64,000 bases of DNA, taken from the NCBI RefSeq assembly GCF_900186965.1, contig NZ_LT906457.1, positions 124,001-188,000 on the forward strand. Reading direction: 5' to 3'. The notes below the pieces were generated by a model that was not told the origin of the DNA, did no database searches, and was given only the letters and a program-made list of their open reading frames with translations. Position 1 is the stretch's first letter. Every line of letters starts with the position of its first letter. The stretch is from Legionella spiritensis (GTDB lineage: Bacteria; Pseudomonadota; Gammaproteobacteria; Legionellales; Legionellaceae). The translations under genes and the position numbers were made by a program. Shown piece by piece: positions 54,957 through 64,000 of the stretch.

Positions 54957-56963
54957 TTATTTTGAGTCGGATTTTAATAAAGTATTTAATGCGCCCATTA
55001 ATTTATCAACCGTGAAGCCTAAATAAGCGAAAGCATCTTTTGCCGGAGCCGATACGCCAAAGCGATCAAGCCCCAGTACCAGACCGTCAAGACCAACAAA
55101 CCGATACCAGTAGGCGCTGCTCGCCGCTTCAATGGCAAGACGTTTTCGTACGGTGTCCGGTAATACGTGTTCTCTGTAAGACGCGTCCTGGTCAAGAAAT
55201 CGTTCGCAACATGGCATGGACACCACCCGGACACGCTGACCGGAAGCATTGGCCTGATTGGCGACAGCAACAGCGAGTTGTACTTCCGAACCTGTTGCTA
55301 TAATTATAGCCTCAGGTTTTTCACCGCAATCAATAAGGATATAGCCGCCTTTGGCAATGAGTTCCCGGGAAGAGGGGGTATGAGTCAGAGCCGGCAAATT
55401 CTGGCGAGATAACAACAGGGAAGAAGGACCTTGATGACGGCTAATGGCCTGTTGCCAGGCAACCGCAGTTTCCATTAAATCAGCAGGTCGCCAGACTTGC
55501 ATATTCGGAGTCATACGAAGTATGGCCGCATGTTCAACAGGCTGATGGGTAGGGCCGTCTTCGCCAAGGCCAATCGAGTCGTGGCTAAACACATAAATAA
55601 CCCGCTGCTTCATGAGGGCCGACAGGCGGATGGCGTTGCGGGCGTAATCGGAAAAGACCAGAAACGTGCCGCCGTACGGGATGAAACCGCCATGCAGAGC
55701 CAGGCCGTTCATAATGGCGGCCATGCCGAATTCCCTGACCCCGTAATAGAGATAATTTCCGTTGGGCCGTTGTGCGGAAATTGCCTCGCTTCCGGACCAG
55801 TTGGTGTTGTTTGAACCGGTTAAATCGGCTGAGCCGCCTAACAGTTCGGGTAGTAATTTCGCATATTCTTCCAGACATTGCTGCGAGGATTTCCGGGTTG
55901 CCAGAGCTTTGTCGTTAAGACGGCATTGTTCAATAAAAGACGTGGATTCGGCTTCCCAGTTATCCGGCAGATCACCGTTTATACGGCGTAAAAACTGATA
56001 ATAATCCTGCTCGAACTCTTGCTGATAAATTCGGCATCTCGCAATCCAGTCATCTTCCTCACGCAGCCCTTGTTCCTTGCGATCCCAGGCGGCGTAAATA
56101 TGATCAGGAATAACAAAAGGGGCGTGCGGCCAATGAAATGTGTTTCTGGCCTGAGCCACGCCCTCGGCACCGAGAGGCGCGCCATGGGATTTTTCACTTC
56201 CGGCGACAGGCGTGCCATAACCGATGATTGTTTTGCAGATGATAAGGGTTGGTTTGCCGGATTCCGCTTGGGCTTCCATTATGGCTTGTTCTATGGCTTT
56301 TTCATCATGCCCGTCTATTGGCCCTATGACCTGCCAGTGATAGGCGTTGAACCGTTCGGCAGTATTATCGCGGAACCATTGTTCCACCTTGCCGTCGATG
56401 GAGATGCCGTTGTCGTCATAAAAAACAATCAGCTTGCCTAACCCCAAAGTCCCCGCCAGGGAGCAGACTTCATGAGATACGCCTTCCATCAGACACCCGT
56501 CGCCGGCAAAAGCGTAGGTATAGTGATTGACCAATTCCTGACCAGGGCGGTTAAATCGGGCCGCCAGACTCTTTTCGGCAATGGCCATGCCAACCGCGTT
56601 GGCCAGACCCTGGCCCAGAGGGCCGGTGGTGGTTTCAACACCCGGGGTATCCCCATATTCCGGATGGCCGGGTGTTTTGGAATATAATTGCCGGAAACGT
56701 TTCAGTTCATCAATGCTGAGTTTATAACCGGTCAAATGCAACAGGGCATATTGCAACATGGAGCCATGACCGTTCGATAATACAAAACGATCCCTGTCAA
56801 ACCAGTGAGGATTGGCCGGGTTGTGTTTCAGGAATTTTTGCCACAGAACGGTCGCAATATCGGCCATTCCCAAAGGCATGCCCGGATGACCTGATTGGGC
56901 TTGTTCGACCGCGTCGATACTCAAAAAGCGGACGGCATTGGCTAATTCGTTAGAAAAACTCAT
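54957..56963 (-). CDS. tkt: Transketolase
   Basis: A 668-residue thiamine-diphosphate enzyme of the pentose phosphate pathway. Seen are [14 protein letters not shown], the TPP motif [20 protein letters not shown] (20 residues), the H-loop KSHGAPLG, and [20 protein letters not shown]. It is first in the tkt-gap-pgk-pyk operon, 27 bp upstream of gap. In Legionella this pathway matters during later growth on carbohydrates. Confidence 0.98.
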   Translation of the reverse strand: MSFSNELANAVRFLSIDAVEQAQSGHPGMPLGMADIATVLWQKFLKHNPANPHWFDRDRFVLSNGHGSMLQYALLHLTGYKLSIDELKRFRQLYSKTPGHPEYGDTPGVETTTGPLGQGLANAVGMAIAEKSLAARFNRPGQELVNHYTYAFAGDGCLMEGVSHEVCSLAGTLGLGKLIVFYDDNGISIDGKVEQWFRDNTAERFNAYHWQVIGPIDGHDEKAIEQAIMEAQAESGKPTLIICKTIIGYGTPVAGSEKSHGAPLGAEGVAQARNTFHWPHAPFVIPDHIYAAWDRKEQGLREEDDWIARCRIYQQEFEQDYYQFLRRINGDLPDNWEAESTSFIEQCRLNDKALATRKSSQQCLEEYAKLLPELLGGSADLTGSNNTNWSGSEAISAQRPNGNYLYYGVREFGMAAIMNGLALHGGFIPYGGTFLVFSDYARNAIRLSALMKQRVIYVFSHDSIGLGEDGPTHQPVEHAAILRMTPNMQVWRPADLMETAVAWQQAISRHQGPSSLLLSRQNLPALTHTPSSRELIAKGGYILIDCGEKPEAIIIATGSEVQLAVAVANQANASGQRVRVVSMPCCERFLDQDASYREHVLPDTVRKRLAIEAASSAYWYRFVGLDGLVLGLDRFGVSAPAKDAFAYLGFTVDKLMGALNTLLKSDSK

Positions 56964-57275
56964 ACAAACTCTTTAAACATTGAACGAAGTGGCCGTATTG
57001 TCGCTCAGAAGACATGAATCAGCAAGTTGGCAGGAGGTAATTGCGCTAAATTGCCTTGTTATCTCACCGTATAAAACTAGTTGTTACGGTAAAAGGAAAG
57101 CAAGTAATGACGTACTTCCTTCGTCACTAACGGAATTACCACAAAAAATGGAAACCTGGACCAGGAGAAGAAATTTTTAAACTTTAAAGCAATATTATGG
57201 TCATAAAATACCAATGTTTGACTTTATGATGATTTTTTATATAAATTGTCGAGCAAATAATTATAACAAGGTTTT
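56964..57275. other. Divergent intergenic region without a gene
   Basis: This 312-bp gap separates tkt (-) and the 450-aa membrane protein gene (+). It holds a -35 TTGACT (57218-57223), 16-bp spacer and -10 TATAAA (57240-57245) for the plus-strand gene. Nothing else I can support is present. Confidence 0.6.
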
Positions 57276-58628
57276 ATGGCAGTCTATCTGAAAAGGTTAC
57301 AAGGCATTGTGGCTGGAATGCCTCCATTACCGGATATTGGTGATTCCTCAAAAACAACGTGGCAGTATAGTCAATTTTTAAACCAGAAGAATACGGATTT
57401 TTTTCGTCCCCTTGCTAAAAATCATTTGTCTCTGACTATTGAATACCAGACTCTGTGTGCGCAATTGAACAGTGAATTGATGGTTAAAGGAGTTCGCTTG
57501 GGCGAATTAACCGAGCAAATTGCCTGTGCTTTGATGATGGCCGAATTGCTGGAGTATTTGTATCGGTATTATCTGGCCGTACCCAGAGAGCAAAGACGGT
57601 ATTCTCAGGATCAGATCATCTGGCGCAATTTGTTGCGGCAAAACGGTTTCCGGTTTGGCCGCAAAACGAATATTTCCATGCAGCCGGATACGTTGTCGCA
57701 GCGAATTCGTAACACAACGGCAAAAGCGAACTGGCCAAGACTTTTCATAGTTCGATCCAAGCGGCTGATGGAAGCGTTGACGCCAATATTAAAAAGCGTT
57801 GAAGGGTATGCTGTCTTCATTCGACAGATGAGTGACATTATTACCCCTGCCCTGTCCTACGTAGCCTGGCTTTTTTATCTTCCTCGCCTTGTGGACAATA
57901 CCGGTTTGCTGATCAAACACCTGGCGCCCCTCTGCTGGATGCATAAAAAAGAACAGGAGCTGGGTTGCCCGACCCGTCTTTATCTTTATATACAAAGGCA
58001 CTGGTTTGATGTTGGTAATGATTCGGCGTGGGTTGCCGGAGGTTTACTGACCTGTTTTGTTCTGACGGGAACATTGGCGCCGGCAGGCATGTATCTCAAT
58101 ATTGGCCTGTTTGCCTTTGATATTGCCCTGGCAGGCCTGCGAGCTTACATCGAGCTTCGGCGGTTGTATCAACTGCGGCGGGAATACGCTGATCTGGAAG
58201 AAGAGTCGGGCGCTACGGAAGACGGTTGCGATATACAAGGGTATCTTAATCATTTACAAGCACGTATTTACTACGAACAACGTCGTCTGACGCTTAGTGT
58301 GGTGGTAACCTCTGCCTTGTTTGTCGGTATGGTCCTGACCATACCTTCGCTGGCGTTTAATCCGATTGTGCCTTTAATAGCGGCATCCATCCTGGTTACG
58401 GTTACGCTGGCCGCCTATCTCGCTTTCAAGTATCTGGAGAAACAAAAACCGAATGACAGAATCGACACGCTGGCGAGTCTTTGCAAGCCATCGAAATCAC
58501 TATCGGACGTCGGTTTTTTTACCAGAAAATCCTTGCCGGAAAGGGATAGTAAAAAGGCTGTAAAGAAAAGTGGAACCGTCAACATAAGTCCGTCGTCTTC
58601 GTTTGAGAGTGTGTCTGCGAGGTTTTGA
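57276..58628 (+). CDS. Membrane protein of unknown function, possible effector
   Basis: A 450-residue protein with an N-terminal soluble part (1-175), then four or so transmembrane helices in two groups (about 185-205, 250-285 and 335-385) with a charged loop between them (YELRRLYQL-like, EDGCDIQGYLNHL). The C-terminal 50 residues are polar and serine-rich, ending PSSSFESVSARF, which resembles Dot/Icm signals. I recognise no family. AAGG lies five bases before ATG 57276. An effector acting on host membranes is a guess; a plain inner-membrane protein is equally possible. Confidence 0.5.
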   Translation: MAVYLKRLQGIVAGMPPLPDIGDSSKTTWQYSQFLNQKNTDFFRPLAKNHLSLTIEYQTLCAQLNSELMVKGVRLGELTEQIACALMMAELLEYLYRYYLAVPREQRRYSQDQIIWRNLLRQNGFRFGRKTNISMQPDTLSQRIRNTTAKANWPRLFIVRSKRLMEALTPILKSVEGYAVFIRQMSDIITPALSYVAWLFYLPRLVDNTGLLIKHLAPLCWMHKKEQELGCPTRLYLYIQRHWFDVGNDSAWVAGGLLTCFVLTGTLAPAGMYLNIGLFAFDIALAGLRAYIELRRLYQLRREYADLEEESGATEDGCDIQGYLNHLQARIYYEQRRLTLSVVVTSALFVGMVLTIPSLAFNPIVPLIAASILVTVTLAAYLAFKYLEKQKPNDRIDTLASLCKPSKSLSDVGFFTRKSLPERDSKKAVKKSGTVNISPSSSFESVSARF

Positions 58629-58714
58629 TTTGCTGGCTGATATTTGATGCTAGGTGTCATAGAGCAAAGCGCTTTTCAGTGTTATGATGACCCATTTGCC
58701 GCACAGAGAGAATT

Positions 58715-60730
58715 ATGTCAGTCAGTTACCTACCTCACTTTTCATCCGTTGATGCAAAAACTTATGTTGAACGCCTGGATGCCATGTTGCAACGGCATTT
58801 ACAGCAAATTGCCGATTGCCTTTCCGGCTCGCAGACATTTGGCTGGGACAATCTGATGCGTCCCCTGGAAGATATGGATGACGAGCTGGAGCAATTCTGG
58901 TCGCCGCTTGCCCATTTGCACGCCGTGGTCAATTCCCGGGAGCTTCGTGCCTGCTATCAAGCCTGTCTGCCCAAACTAGCTGCTTATGACGCAGCGATTG
59001 GACATAATCAACGTCTCTACGACGCTATTCATTCGCTTGATACGACGAAACTGGATAACGCGCAACAAAAAATTGTCCAGGATGCCTTGCGTGATTTTGA
59101 ATTATCCGGTGTGGCTCTGCCTCCTGAAAAGAAGCATCGTTACGAGATGATTCAGACGCAGCTGGCTGATTTATCCAACCAGTTTGATAACAACGTACTG
59201 GATGCCGGCCAGGCATTTACCCTGCATATCACAAACGAGGATCAAATCAGGGGATTGCCTGAGCATGCGCGCCATGCGGCGGCGGAACTGGCCAAAGAAA
59301 AAAACAGGGAAGGATGGATTCTGAACCTGGAATTTCCCTGTTATCTCGCTGTGGTGACCTATGCCGAGGATCGCCGGTTGCGGGAACAATTTTATTCGGC
59401 CTATGTGACCAGGGCGTCGGATCAGGGCCCTAACGCCGGAGAGTTTGATAATTCCACGATCATTGATGACATTCTGGCGTTGCGGCATGAAAAAGCGCAT
59501 TTGCTGGGGTATGCGAGTTATGCGGATTTATCACTGGTTGCAAAAATGGCCGAATCGGCTCCCCAGGTCATTGAATTTTTGGAGGATCTGGCCAGTCGAT
59601 CGCATGATCAGGCCATACGCGAATTTCAGGCCCTGCAGGATTTCGCCTCTGATGAACTTGGACTGCAAGAGCTGGCACCCTGGGACATCGCCTACGCGTC
59701 TGAAAAAATGCGCAAGGCTCGATTTGATTTGTCGCAGGAAGAGTTAAGGCCGTATTTTCCGGAAGATACGGTCATGCAGGGTTTATTTACCATCGTGCAT
59801 CGTTTGTACGGAGTACGGCTTGTCGAAGAAAAAGGGGTGGATGTCTGGCATACGGACGTCAAGTGTTACACAGTGCTTGATGAAATGGAACAACCCCGGG
59901 GTTATGTCTACGTCGATTTGTATGCCCGGCAGCAAAAACGAGGCGGTGCCTGGATGGATTCGCTGCGTGGACGCCGCCGTCTCGCCGATGGCCATACGCA
60001 ATTACCGATTGCGACGCTGACCTGTAATTTTGCCAAGCCGAGCGGGAAAAAAATTGCTACGTTGTCACACGATGAAGTGTTGACGCTATTTCACGAATTT
60101 GGCCACTGCCTTCATCATTTGCTGACCCGTGTGGACTATCTGGGAGCATCGGGCATTAATGGCGTGGAATGGGACGCCGTGGAATTACCCAGCCAGTTTT
60201 TTGAGAACTGGTGCTGGGAAAAGAGCGCCTTGCAATTGTTAACCCGCCATGTCGATACCAATGAATCCTTGCCTGACGAGTTGTACAACAAATTACTGGC
60301 CGGGAAAAATTTTCAATCGGCCATGGCCATGATGCGCCAGCTTGAGTTTGCCTTGTTCGATTTTCGTATTCACAAGGAGTTTTCCGCGCAGCAACAGGAT
60401 TTTGTAGCTTCCGTTCTGGCGGATGTGCGTCGTAAAACCTCCGTGATTCCCATGGTTCCCTACAACCGGTTTCAACACAGTTTTTCCCACATCTTTGCGG
60501 GTGGATACGCCGCCGGTTATTACAGCTACAAATGGGCGGAAGTGTTGTCCAGCGATGCTTTTTCCCGTTTTGAGGAAGAAGGGATATTCAATGAGAATAC
60601 GGGGCGAAGCTTTCTCAGCAATATTCTTGAGGCAGGCGGTTCAAAAAACGCGCGCGAGGCGTTTCACGCATTCCGGGGCCGCGATGCCAGAATCGACGCA
60701 TTGTTAGTACATAATGGTATAGAACCATGA
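58715..60730 (+). CDS. prlC: Oligopeptidase A
   Basis: A 671-residue M3 zinc metallopeptidase that degrades signal-peptide fragments and other oligopeptides in the cytoplasm. The zinc motif is HEFGHCLHHLLTRVDY, with the third ligand in GVEWDAVELPSQF. Typical length. AGAGAG precedes the start. The gene lies between the membrane protein and ssrA. Confidence 0.96.
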   Translation: MSVSYLPHFSSVDAKTYVERLDAMLQRHLQQIADCLSGSQTFGWDNLMRPLEDMDDELEQFWSPLAHLHAVVNSRELRACYQACLPKLAAYDAAIGHNQRLYDAIHSLDTTKLDNAQQKIVQDALRDFELSGVALPPEKKHRYEMIQTQLADLSNQFDNNVLDAGQAFTLHITNEDQIRGLPEHARHAAAELAKEKNREGWILNLEFPCYLAVVTYAEDRRLREQFYSAYVTRASDQGPNAGEFDNSTIIDDILALRHEKAHLLGYASYADLSLVAKMAESAPQVIEFLEDLASRSHDQAIREFQALQDFASDELGLQELAPWDIAYASEKMRKARFDLSQEELRPYFPEDTVMQGLFTIVHRLYGVRLVEEKGVDVWHTDVKCYTVLDEMEQPRGYVYVDLYARQQKRGGAWMDSLRGRRRLADGHTQLPIATLTCNFAKPSGKKIATLSHDEVLTLFHEFGHCLHHLLTRVDYLGASGINGVEWDAVELPSQFFENWCWEKSALQLLTRHVDTNESLPDELYNKLLAGKNFQSAMAMMRQLEFALFDFRIHKEFSAQQQDFVASVLADVRRKTSVIPMVPYNRFQHSFSHIFAGGYAAGYYSYKWAEVLSSDAFSRFEEEGIFNENTGRSFLSNILEAGGSKNAREAFHAFRGRDARIDALLVHNGIEP

Positions 60731-60780
60731 GCGCATGATTATTTAATGGCGGCATGGATGTTACCCAAGAGGGTTTGTGT

Positions 60781-60786
60781 TATAAT
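60781..60786 (+). promoter_or_regulatory. -10 box of ssrA
   Basis: A perfect TATAAT lies 16 bp before the first mature base of tmRNA. The -35 is poor (TTACCC, 14-bp spacer). Confidence 0.5.
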
Positions 60787-60802
60787 TATAGTGTACCGAA
60801 AT

Positions 60803-61197
60803 GGGGGCGACCTGGCTTCGACGCGGGTTGCGAAACCTGAAGTGCATGCCGAGAATGAGATCTCTCGTAAATCAGACTCAATAAACATAAATGCAAACGA
60901 TGAAAACTTTGCAGGTGAAGCTATCGCTGCGTAAGCTTTGATAGTGTAACCGCACCGTGCGCTGCCATAAAACCAGCGCCCCGTTGACCGAGCTTGCTTG
61001 CCGGTATCGACTCAACGGTCATAGAAGACAAGCTAGTGTTTCGGTCCATCCCGTACCGGAATGCGAAATTCAGGGAATCGCTGCCGACCATCCTGCCTGT
61101 CGGAGGGGAAGCAGTTAAATCAATAGACATGGCTAAGCATGTAGAGCTGAAGGCAGAGGATTTGCGGACGCGGGTTCAATTCCCGCCGCCTCCACCA
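60803..61197 (+). ncRNA. ssrA: tmRNA
   Basis: The 395-nt RNA rescues stalled ribosomes. The ends pair as in a tRNA: 5' GGGGGCG with 3' CGCCTCC followed by ACCA (G3-U wobble). The T-arm region GGGTTCAATTCCCGCC is present. The reading frame GCA AAC GAT GAA AAC TTT starts at 60893 and stops at 60932-60934; the tag is ANDENFAGEAIAA, ending in AA for ClpXP/ClpAP. The 3' end is a known target for island integration. Confidence 0.95.
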
Positions 61198-61491
61198 ATT
61201 ACCTAAACCACTCCTGACCACCAAAGACCATCACAAACCCATTAAAATCAATGGGTTCCGCGGTCCTTCCAATGCTTTTATGTTGTATTTCATGGTCTGC
61301 TATTGGCTACAAAAAGCCCCAAAAAAGCCCCAAAATTTTAAAGTTTTGCCCCAGTGGCGCCCCAGAAATTTGTTTTTATAAAAATACATAAATCAAATGA
61401 ATTAATTCGCTTAATTAAATAATGATACAATGATGACGTTAAAAACTAGCAGATTAAACTTTCTTGGATTACAAACATAACAGATGATTCC
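61198..61491. other. Post-ssrA region with phased GCCCC repeats, probable attachment site
   Basis: Four GCCCC repeats begin at 61316, 61327, 61348 and 61359, spaced 11, 21 and 11 bp, in step with helical turns, as expected for arm-type sites of a tyrosine integrase next to the ssrA 3' end. An inverted repeat AACCCATT...AATGGGTT sits at 61236-61257. No integrase gene is visible in this window. Confidence 0.45.
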
Positions 61492-62469
61492 ATGTTAGAA
61501 AAACTAGAAAAACATCAAATCAAAATTTATTTACTATGTTTTGGGGTTGGCCTTGCTTTAGGCTTGATATCGACCAATCAAACCTCCCCATTGGAAAAGC
61601 TTCTGGAACCTGCAATTGCAGTATTGCTATACACCATGTTTTGCCAAATTCCATTTAAACAGTTGCTTGACGGGTTTCAACAAAAACGCTTTTTACTTGC
61701 GCTCATGACCGTCAATTTTATCTTAATACCTCTCTTCATTGCAGGAGCATCCCGTTTTTTACCCGACTCAGAATCTATTCGCTTTGGTATTTATTTGGTC
61801 TTGTTAACCCCTTGCGTTGATTATGTCATTTTTTTCACAAAGGCAGGCAGAGGTGATGAGAAACTGATGCTGGCCAGCACGCCATTGCTGTTGCTGGCGC
61901 AAATCTTGTTGCTTCCTTTTTATTTATGGTGGTTTATGGGAAAAGATATGGTTGATTTAATCGATATTAAACCATTTATCGCCTCTTTTTTATGGTTAAT
62001 TCTTATCCCTCTGGCTTTAGCAATTTTATCCGAATGGTGTGCAAAAAAATCGAAAATAGGCAAAAGCTATCTTAATTTTACAGCACGGCTGCCTGTTCCA
62101 ATGATGGGTGCCGTTTTATTTTTAGTTGCTCAATCAGAGATTAATAGAGCCTATAGCCATGGTTGGACAATCATCGGATTAATCCCGCTGTATTTTTTCT
62201 ATATGATTGTCGCGGGAATGCTGGGATGGATGGCTGGACGAGTCTTTAAACTCCGCGTTAAACAAGCTCGAACAGTATGCTTTAGTGCGGCGACAAGAAA
62301 TTCCTTGGTTGTCTTGCCGCTTGCTTTAAGTCTTGCTGATGAAACCAAAGCATCGATTGCCGCAGCTGTCATTGTTACTCAAACGATGACAGAGCTTTTA
62401 GGAGAGCTTGTTTATATAAAGGCTATTCCTATTTTGATTTCTGGCTCGGCGAACCCTCATCACGACTAA
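61492..62469 (+). CDS. BASS/ACR3-like transporter
   Basis: A 325-residue protein with ten hydrophobic segments, related to the bile acid:Na+ symporter and ACR3 arsenite-exporter superfamily (LLTPCVDYVIFFTKAG, RLPVPMMGAVLFL, CFSAATRNSLVVLPLALSLA). ACR3 has a conserved TPC-type Cys (here LLTPCVDY). Its place before metal efflux genes suggests arsenite or metal ion export, but sodium/acid transport is also possible. Codon and base use are visibly AT-richer than the chromosomal genes. Confidence 0.75.
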   Translation: MLEKLEKHQIKIYLLCFGVGLALGLISTNQTSPLEKLLEPAIAVLLYTMFCQIPFKQLLDGFQQKRFLLALMTVNFILIPLFIAGASRFLPDSESIRFGIYLVLLTPCVDYVIFFTKAGRGDEKLMLASTPLLLLAQILLLPFYLWWFMGKDMVDLIDIKPFIASFLWLILIPLALAILSEWCAKKSKIGKSYLNFTARLPVPMMGAVLFLVAQSEINRAYSHGWTIIGLIPLYFFYMIVAGMLGWMAGRVFKLRVKQARTVCFSAATRNSLVVLPLALSLADETKASIAAAVIVTQTMTELLGELVYIKAIPILISGSANPHHD

Positions 62470-62573
62470 AGCTATCTACATAGCTTATTATATTGCCAAT
62501 GACATCACAACCTTAATCTGTTAGATTTAAAGTAATATCAAATAAAATCAAAAAACTAAGAGTAAAAAAACAA

Positions 62574-63812
62574 ATGGTGGCAAAGTATATACGCTTGATT
62601 ATTTTTATCTGGATTGCCTTAATTGCAAGTCGGGTATTGGCACAAGGACTGTTTTCTTTTCAGGAGGCATTAAAGCTGACTTATCAAAACAATCCAGAAT
62701 TACAAGCTCAGATTCAACAGGCAGAAAAAGCACGAGGACAATTTATCCAGGATGGCTTATGGCTAAATCCATCCTTAATGTTGGAGACTGAAAATATTGG
62801 GGGATCTGGTTCTTTTAAAGGGTTTGAATCAGCTGAGACCACACTATCTTTAAATCAACCAATACCTTTGGGGGGTAAAAGAGATTGGCTGCAAAAGGCA
62901 AGCGGTGCTCGCTATGAGTTCATGCGCACTGCCATCTTACGCAAAAAAGCCGAATTATATATGGCTGTAGGCGAGGCTTATGTCAATGCTTATTATGCAA
63001 GCCAATGGCATGAGGTTACCAAAAAGCTGGTACGTTTAAACGAAGATATCGTCAATGATATTAAACGCCGAAAAAAAGCAGGTGTGAGTGCAGAGCTTGA
63101 TTTACGTTTAGCTTTAGTCCAGTTGGGCGAGGCACGTATTCAACGAAGCCGAGCTCATCGTGATATCAAAAAACAATATGCCTTATTGGCCAGAATGACA
63201 GGTCAGGACACTTTGAGCATTAAAGCTCTGCAGGATAAAGGATTGCCACACAATGGTATCACACAACAGTCTATTAATAATACGCTTAATAAAAGCGTTT
63301 TTCTCAGAGAAAAAACAGCCGAACTTTCAGCCCAGCGCGTTGCCATCACTTCGGTTAAAAAGGACGTTTGGCCAACAATACAGCTCCAGCTGGGCGGACG
63401 ACATTTTTCTGATGATAATGAGAATGCATTGGTAGCCTCTGTTAACTCGGTCATGCCGGTATATGACCGCAATCAGGGTAAGATATTATCAGCAGAAGCT
63501 GCCTATACCGAGACGATGCAAAATTTAAGGGCGACAAAGTTGTGGCTGAAACAACAATTAACCGCTGCCTGGCTTGATTTACAGCAGAATAATGAAGAAT
63601 CAAACCAGGTGAAAAACGAGCTATTGCCGAATGCTCAAAAAGCATCATCGCTTGCCATACAGGGATATCAAAAAGGCTTATACTCTTATGTTGAGCTTTT
63701 TAATGCCATGCGTCTTTTGTTTAATGAAGAACGTCATTATCAACAGGCGCATGCCAAGCGTGATATTGCCATGATTAAAATTACAGGGCTTCTAAGCCAG
63801 GGAGTGTCTTAA
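62574..63812 (+). CDS. CzcC/HelC-type outer membrane efflux protein
   Basis: A 412-residue TolC-family protein: signal peptide (ending SRVLAQG), two outer membrane factor repeats with FSFQEALKLTYQNNPEL and AYTETMQNLRATKLWL, and NQPIPLGGKRDWLQ typical of metal-type members. It forms the outer membrane channel of an RND pump. The stop shares one base with the adaptor gene start (TAATG). AT-rich. Legionella HelCBA is a heavy-metal efflux system of this type. Confidence 0.88.
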   Translation: MVAKYIRLIIFIWIALIASRVLAQGLFSFQEALKLTYQNNPELQAQIQQAEKARGQFIQDGLWLNPSLMLETENIGGSGSFKGFESAETTLSLNQPIPLGGKRDWLQKASGARYEFMRTAILRKKAELYMAVGEAYVNAYYASQWHEVTKKLVRLNEDIVNDIKRRKKAGVSAELDLRLALVQLGEARIQRSRAHRDIKKQYALLARMTGQDTLSIKALQDKGLPHNGITQQSINNTLNKSVFLREKTAELSAQRVAITSVKKDVWPTIQLQLGGRHFSDDNENALVASVNSVMPVYDRNQGKILSAEAAYTETMQNLRATKLWLKQQLTAAWLDLQQNNEESNQVKNELLPNAQKASSLAIQGYQKGLYSYVELFNAMRLLFNEERHYQQAHAKRDIAMIKITGLLSQGVS

Positions 63813-64000
63813 TGTTAATGCGAACCATGATTAGTGTTTTGTTGCTTGCTTTCATTTCAACGGGGTATTGTTCTGAACAAGAACACGAAGAGCATAAAAG
63901 CCATCAAGATGAAGAAATAGTGAGCTTATCAAAAGAAGTCATAAAACAGTATCGTATCGAGATAGTCAAAGCAGGGCCACAGACGCTTGAGGTAACACGG
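63812..64000 (+). CDS. Efflux RND periplasmic adaptor (CzcB/CusB-like), 5' part
   Basis: The gene runs off the right edge after 63 codons. A signal peptide (MLMRTMISVLLLAFISTGYC) precedes a His/Glu-rich stretch (EQEHEEHKSHQDEE) common in metal-pump adaptors, then VSLSKEVIKQYRIEI, the start of the family's first beta segment. With the upstream outer membrane factor it indicates a CzcCBA-type export system; the inner-membrane pump should lie just outside the window. Confidence 0.8.
   Translation, partial: MLMRTMISVLLLAFISTGYCSEQEHEEHKSHQDEEIVSLSKEVIKQYRIEIVKAGPQTLEVTR

Noticed and set aside
1..64000. tRNA or rRNA genes
   Set aside because: No cloverleaf or rRNA sequence was noticed in the intergenic regions read by eye, apart from the tRNA-like ends of ssrA. 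A tRNAscan run would settle this.

Overview
The window looks like a chromosomal segment of a Legionella species (Legionellaceae, Gammaproteobacteria). Evidence: a vipF-like tandem acetyltransferase beside a fabF-like gene, lpxD and polA; an IcmL/DotI-like periplasmic protein; a RocC-type ProQ/FinO RNA chaperone beside the pyk-pgk-gap-tkt operon; a tmRNA with tag ANDENFAGEAIAA; and several large proteins without housekeeping homologues that look like Dot/Icm (type IVB) effectors, two of them behind PmrA-box-like sites. The species cannot be named from the sequence alone.

Layout. 1-6.6 kb (+): end of ptsP, a TauE/SafE permease, lgt and thyA in tight overlap, then a YhhN-family gene (-), a small secreted protein and an SdaC-type amino-acid permease. 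6.7-21.1 kb (mostly -): polA-lpxD, a fabF-like gene, vipF, a secreted zinc phospholipase C-like protein, TVP38-msrB-msrA, a CDP-alcohol phosphotransferase, an NCS2 purine permease, a DUF155/RMND1 protein, a small HTH protein and an EAL-HDOD protein. 21.3-26.0 kb (-): a five-gene glycine-cleavage operon gcvT-gcvH-gcvPA-yciI-gcvPB. 26.4-35.1 kb: a DUF3592 protein, the IcmL-like protein, then an effector-like block made of two tandem paralogues (822 and 819 aa) with an N-terminal GT-B/EarP-like module, ankyrin-like repeats and C-terminal helical repeats, and a divergent 718-aa helical protein. 35.1-41.1 kb (+, then mixed): a nitrate/taurine-type ABC transporter, a ParA-like ATPase, a DsbA-like protein and cytochrome c4 (-), engB (+). 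41.1-45.7 kb (-): acs-mmsB-mmsA (valine/propionate metabolism) and a dodecin-like gene. 45.8-48.7 kb (+): a 957-aa protein with a CVSGKDR motif typical of bacterial phosphoinositide-phosphatase effectors. 49-57 kb: dapB and a Pmp3-like peptide (-), rocC-like (+), and the central carbon operon tkt-gap-pgk-pyk (-). 57.3-61.2 kb (+): a membrane protein (possible effector), prlC and ssrA (tmRNA).

Right after the ssrA 3' end lie four helically phased GCCCC repeats resembling integrase arm sites. The genes that follow (a BASS/ACR3-type transporter, a CzcC-like outer-membrane factor and the start of a CzcB-like adaptor) are visibly more AT-rich and are probably the edge of an integrated island carrying metal/metalloid efflux. 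Intergenic DNA is rich in small repeats: GTAG-headed REP/BIME hairpins, other palindromes, and MITE-like elements bounded by CTAG (a YTAR site, the target type of IS5-group elements). Two of these MITEs abut and share one CTAG.

The best candidates for new biology are the tandem GT-B/ankyrin paralogues with their PmrA- and CpxR-like sites and hairpin-rich 3' end, and the CX5R protein. All domain calls come from reading motifs by eye; no database search was run.
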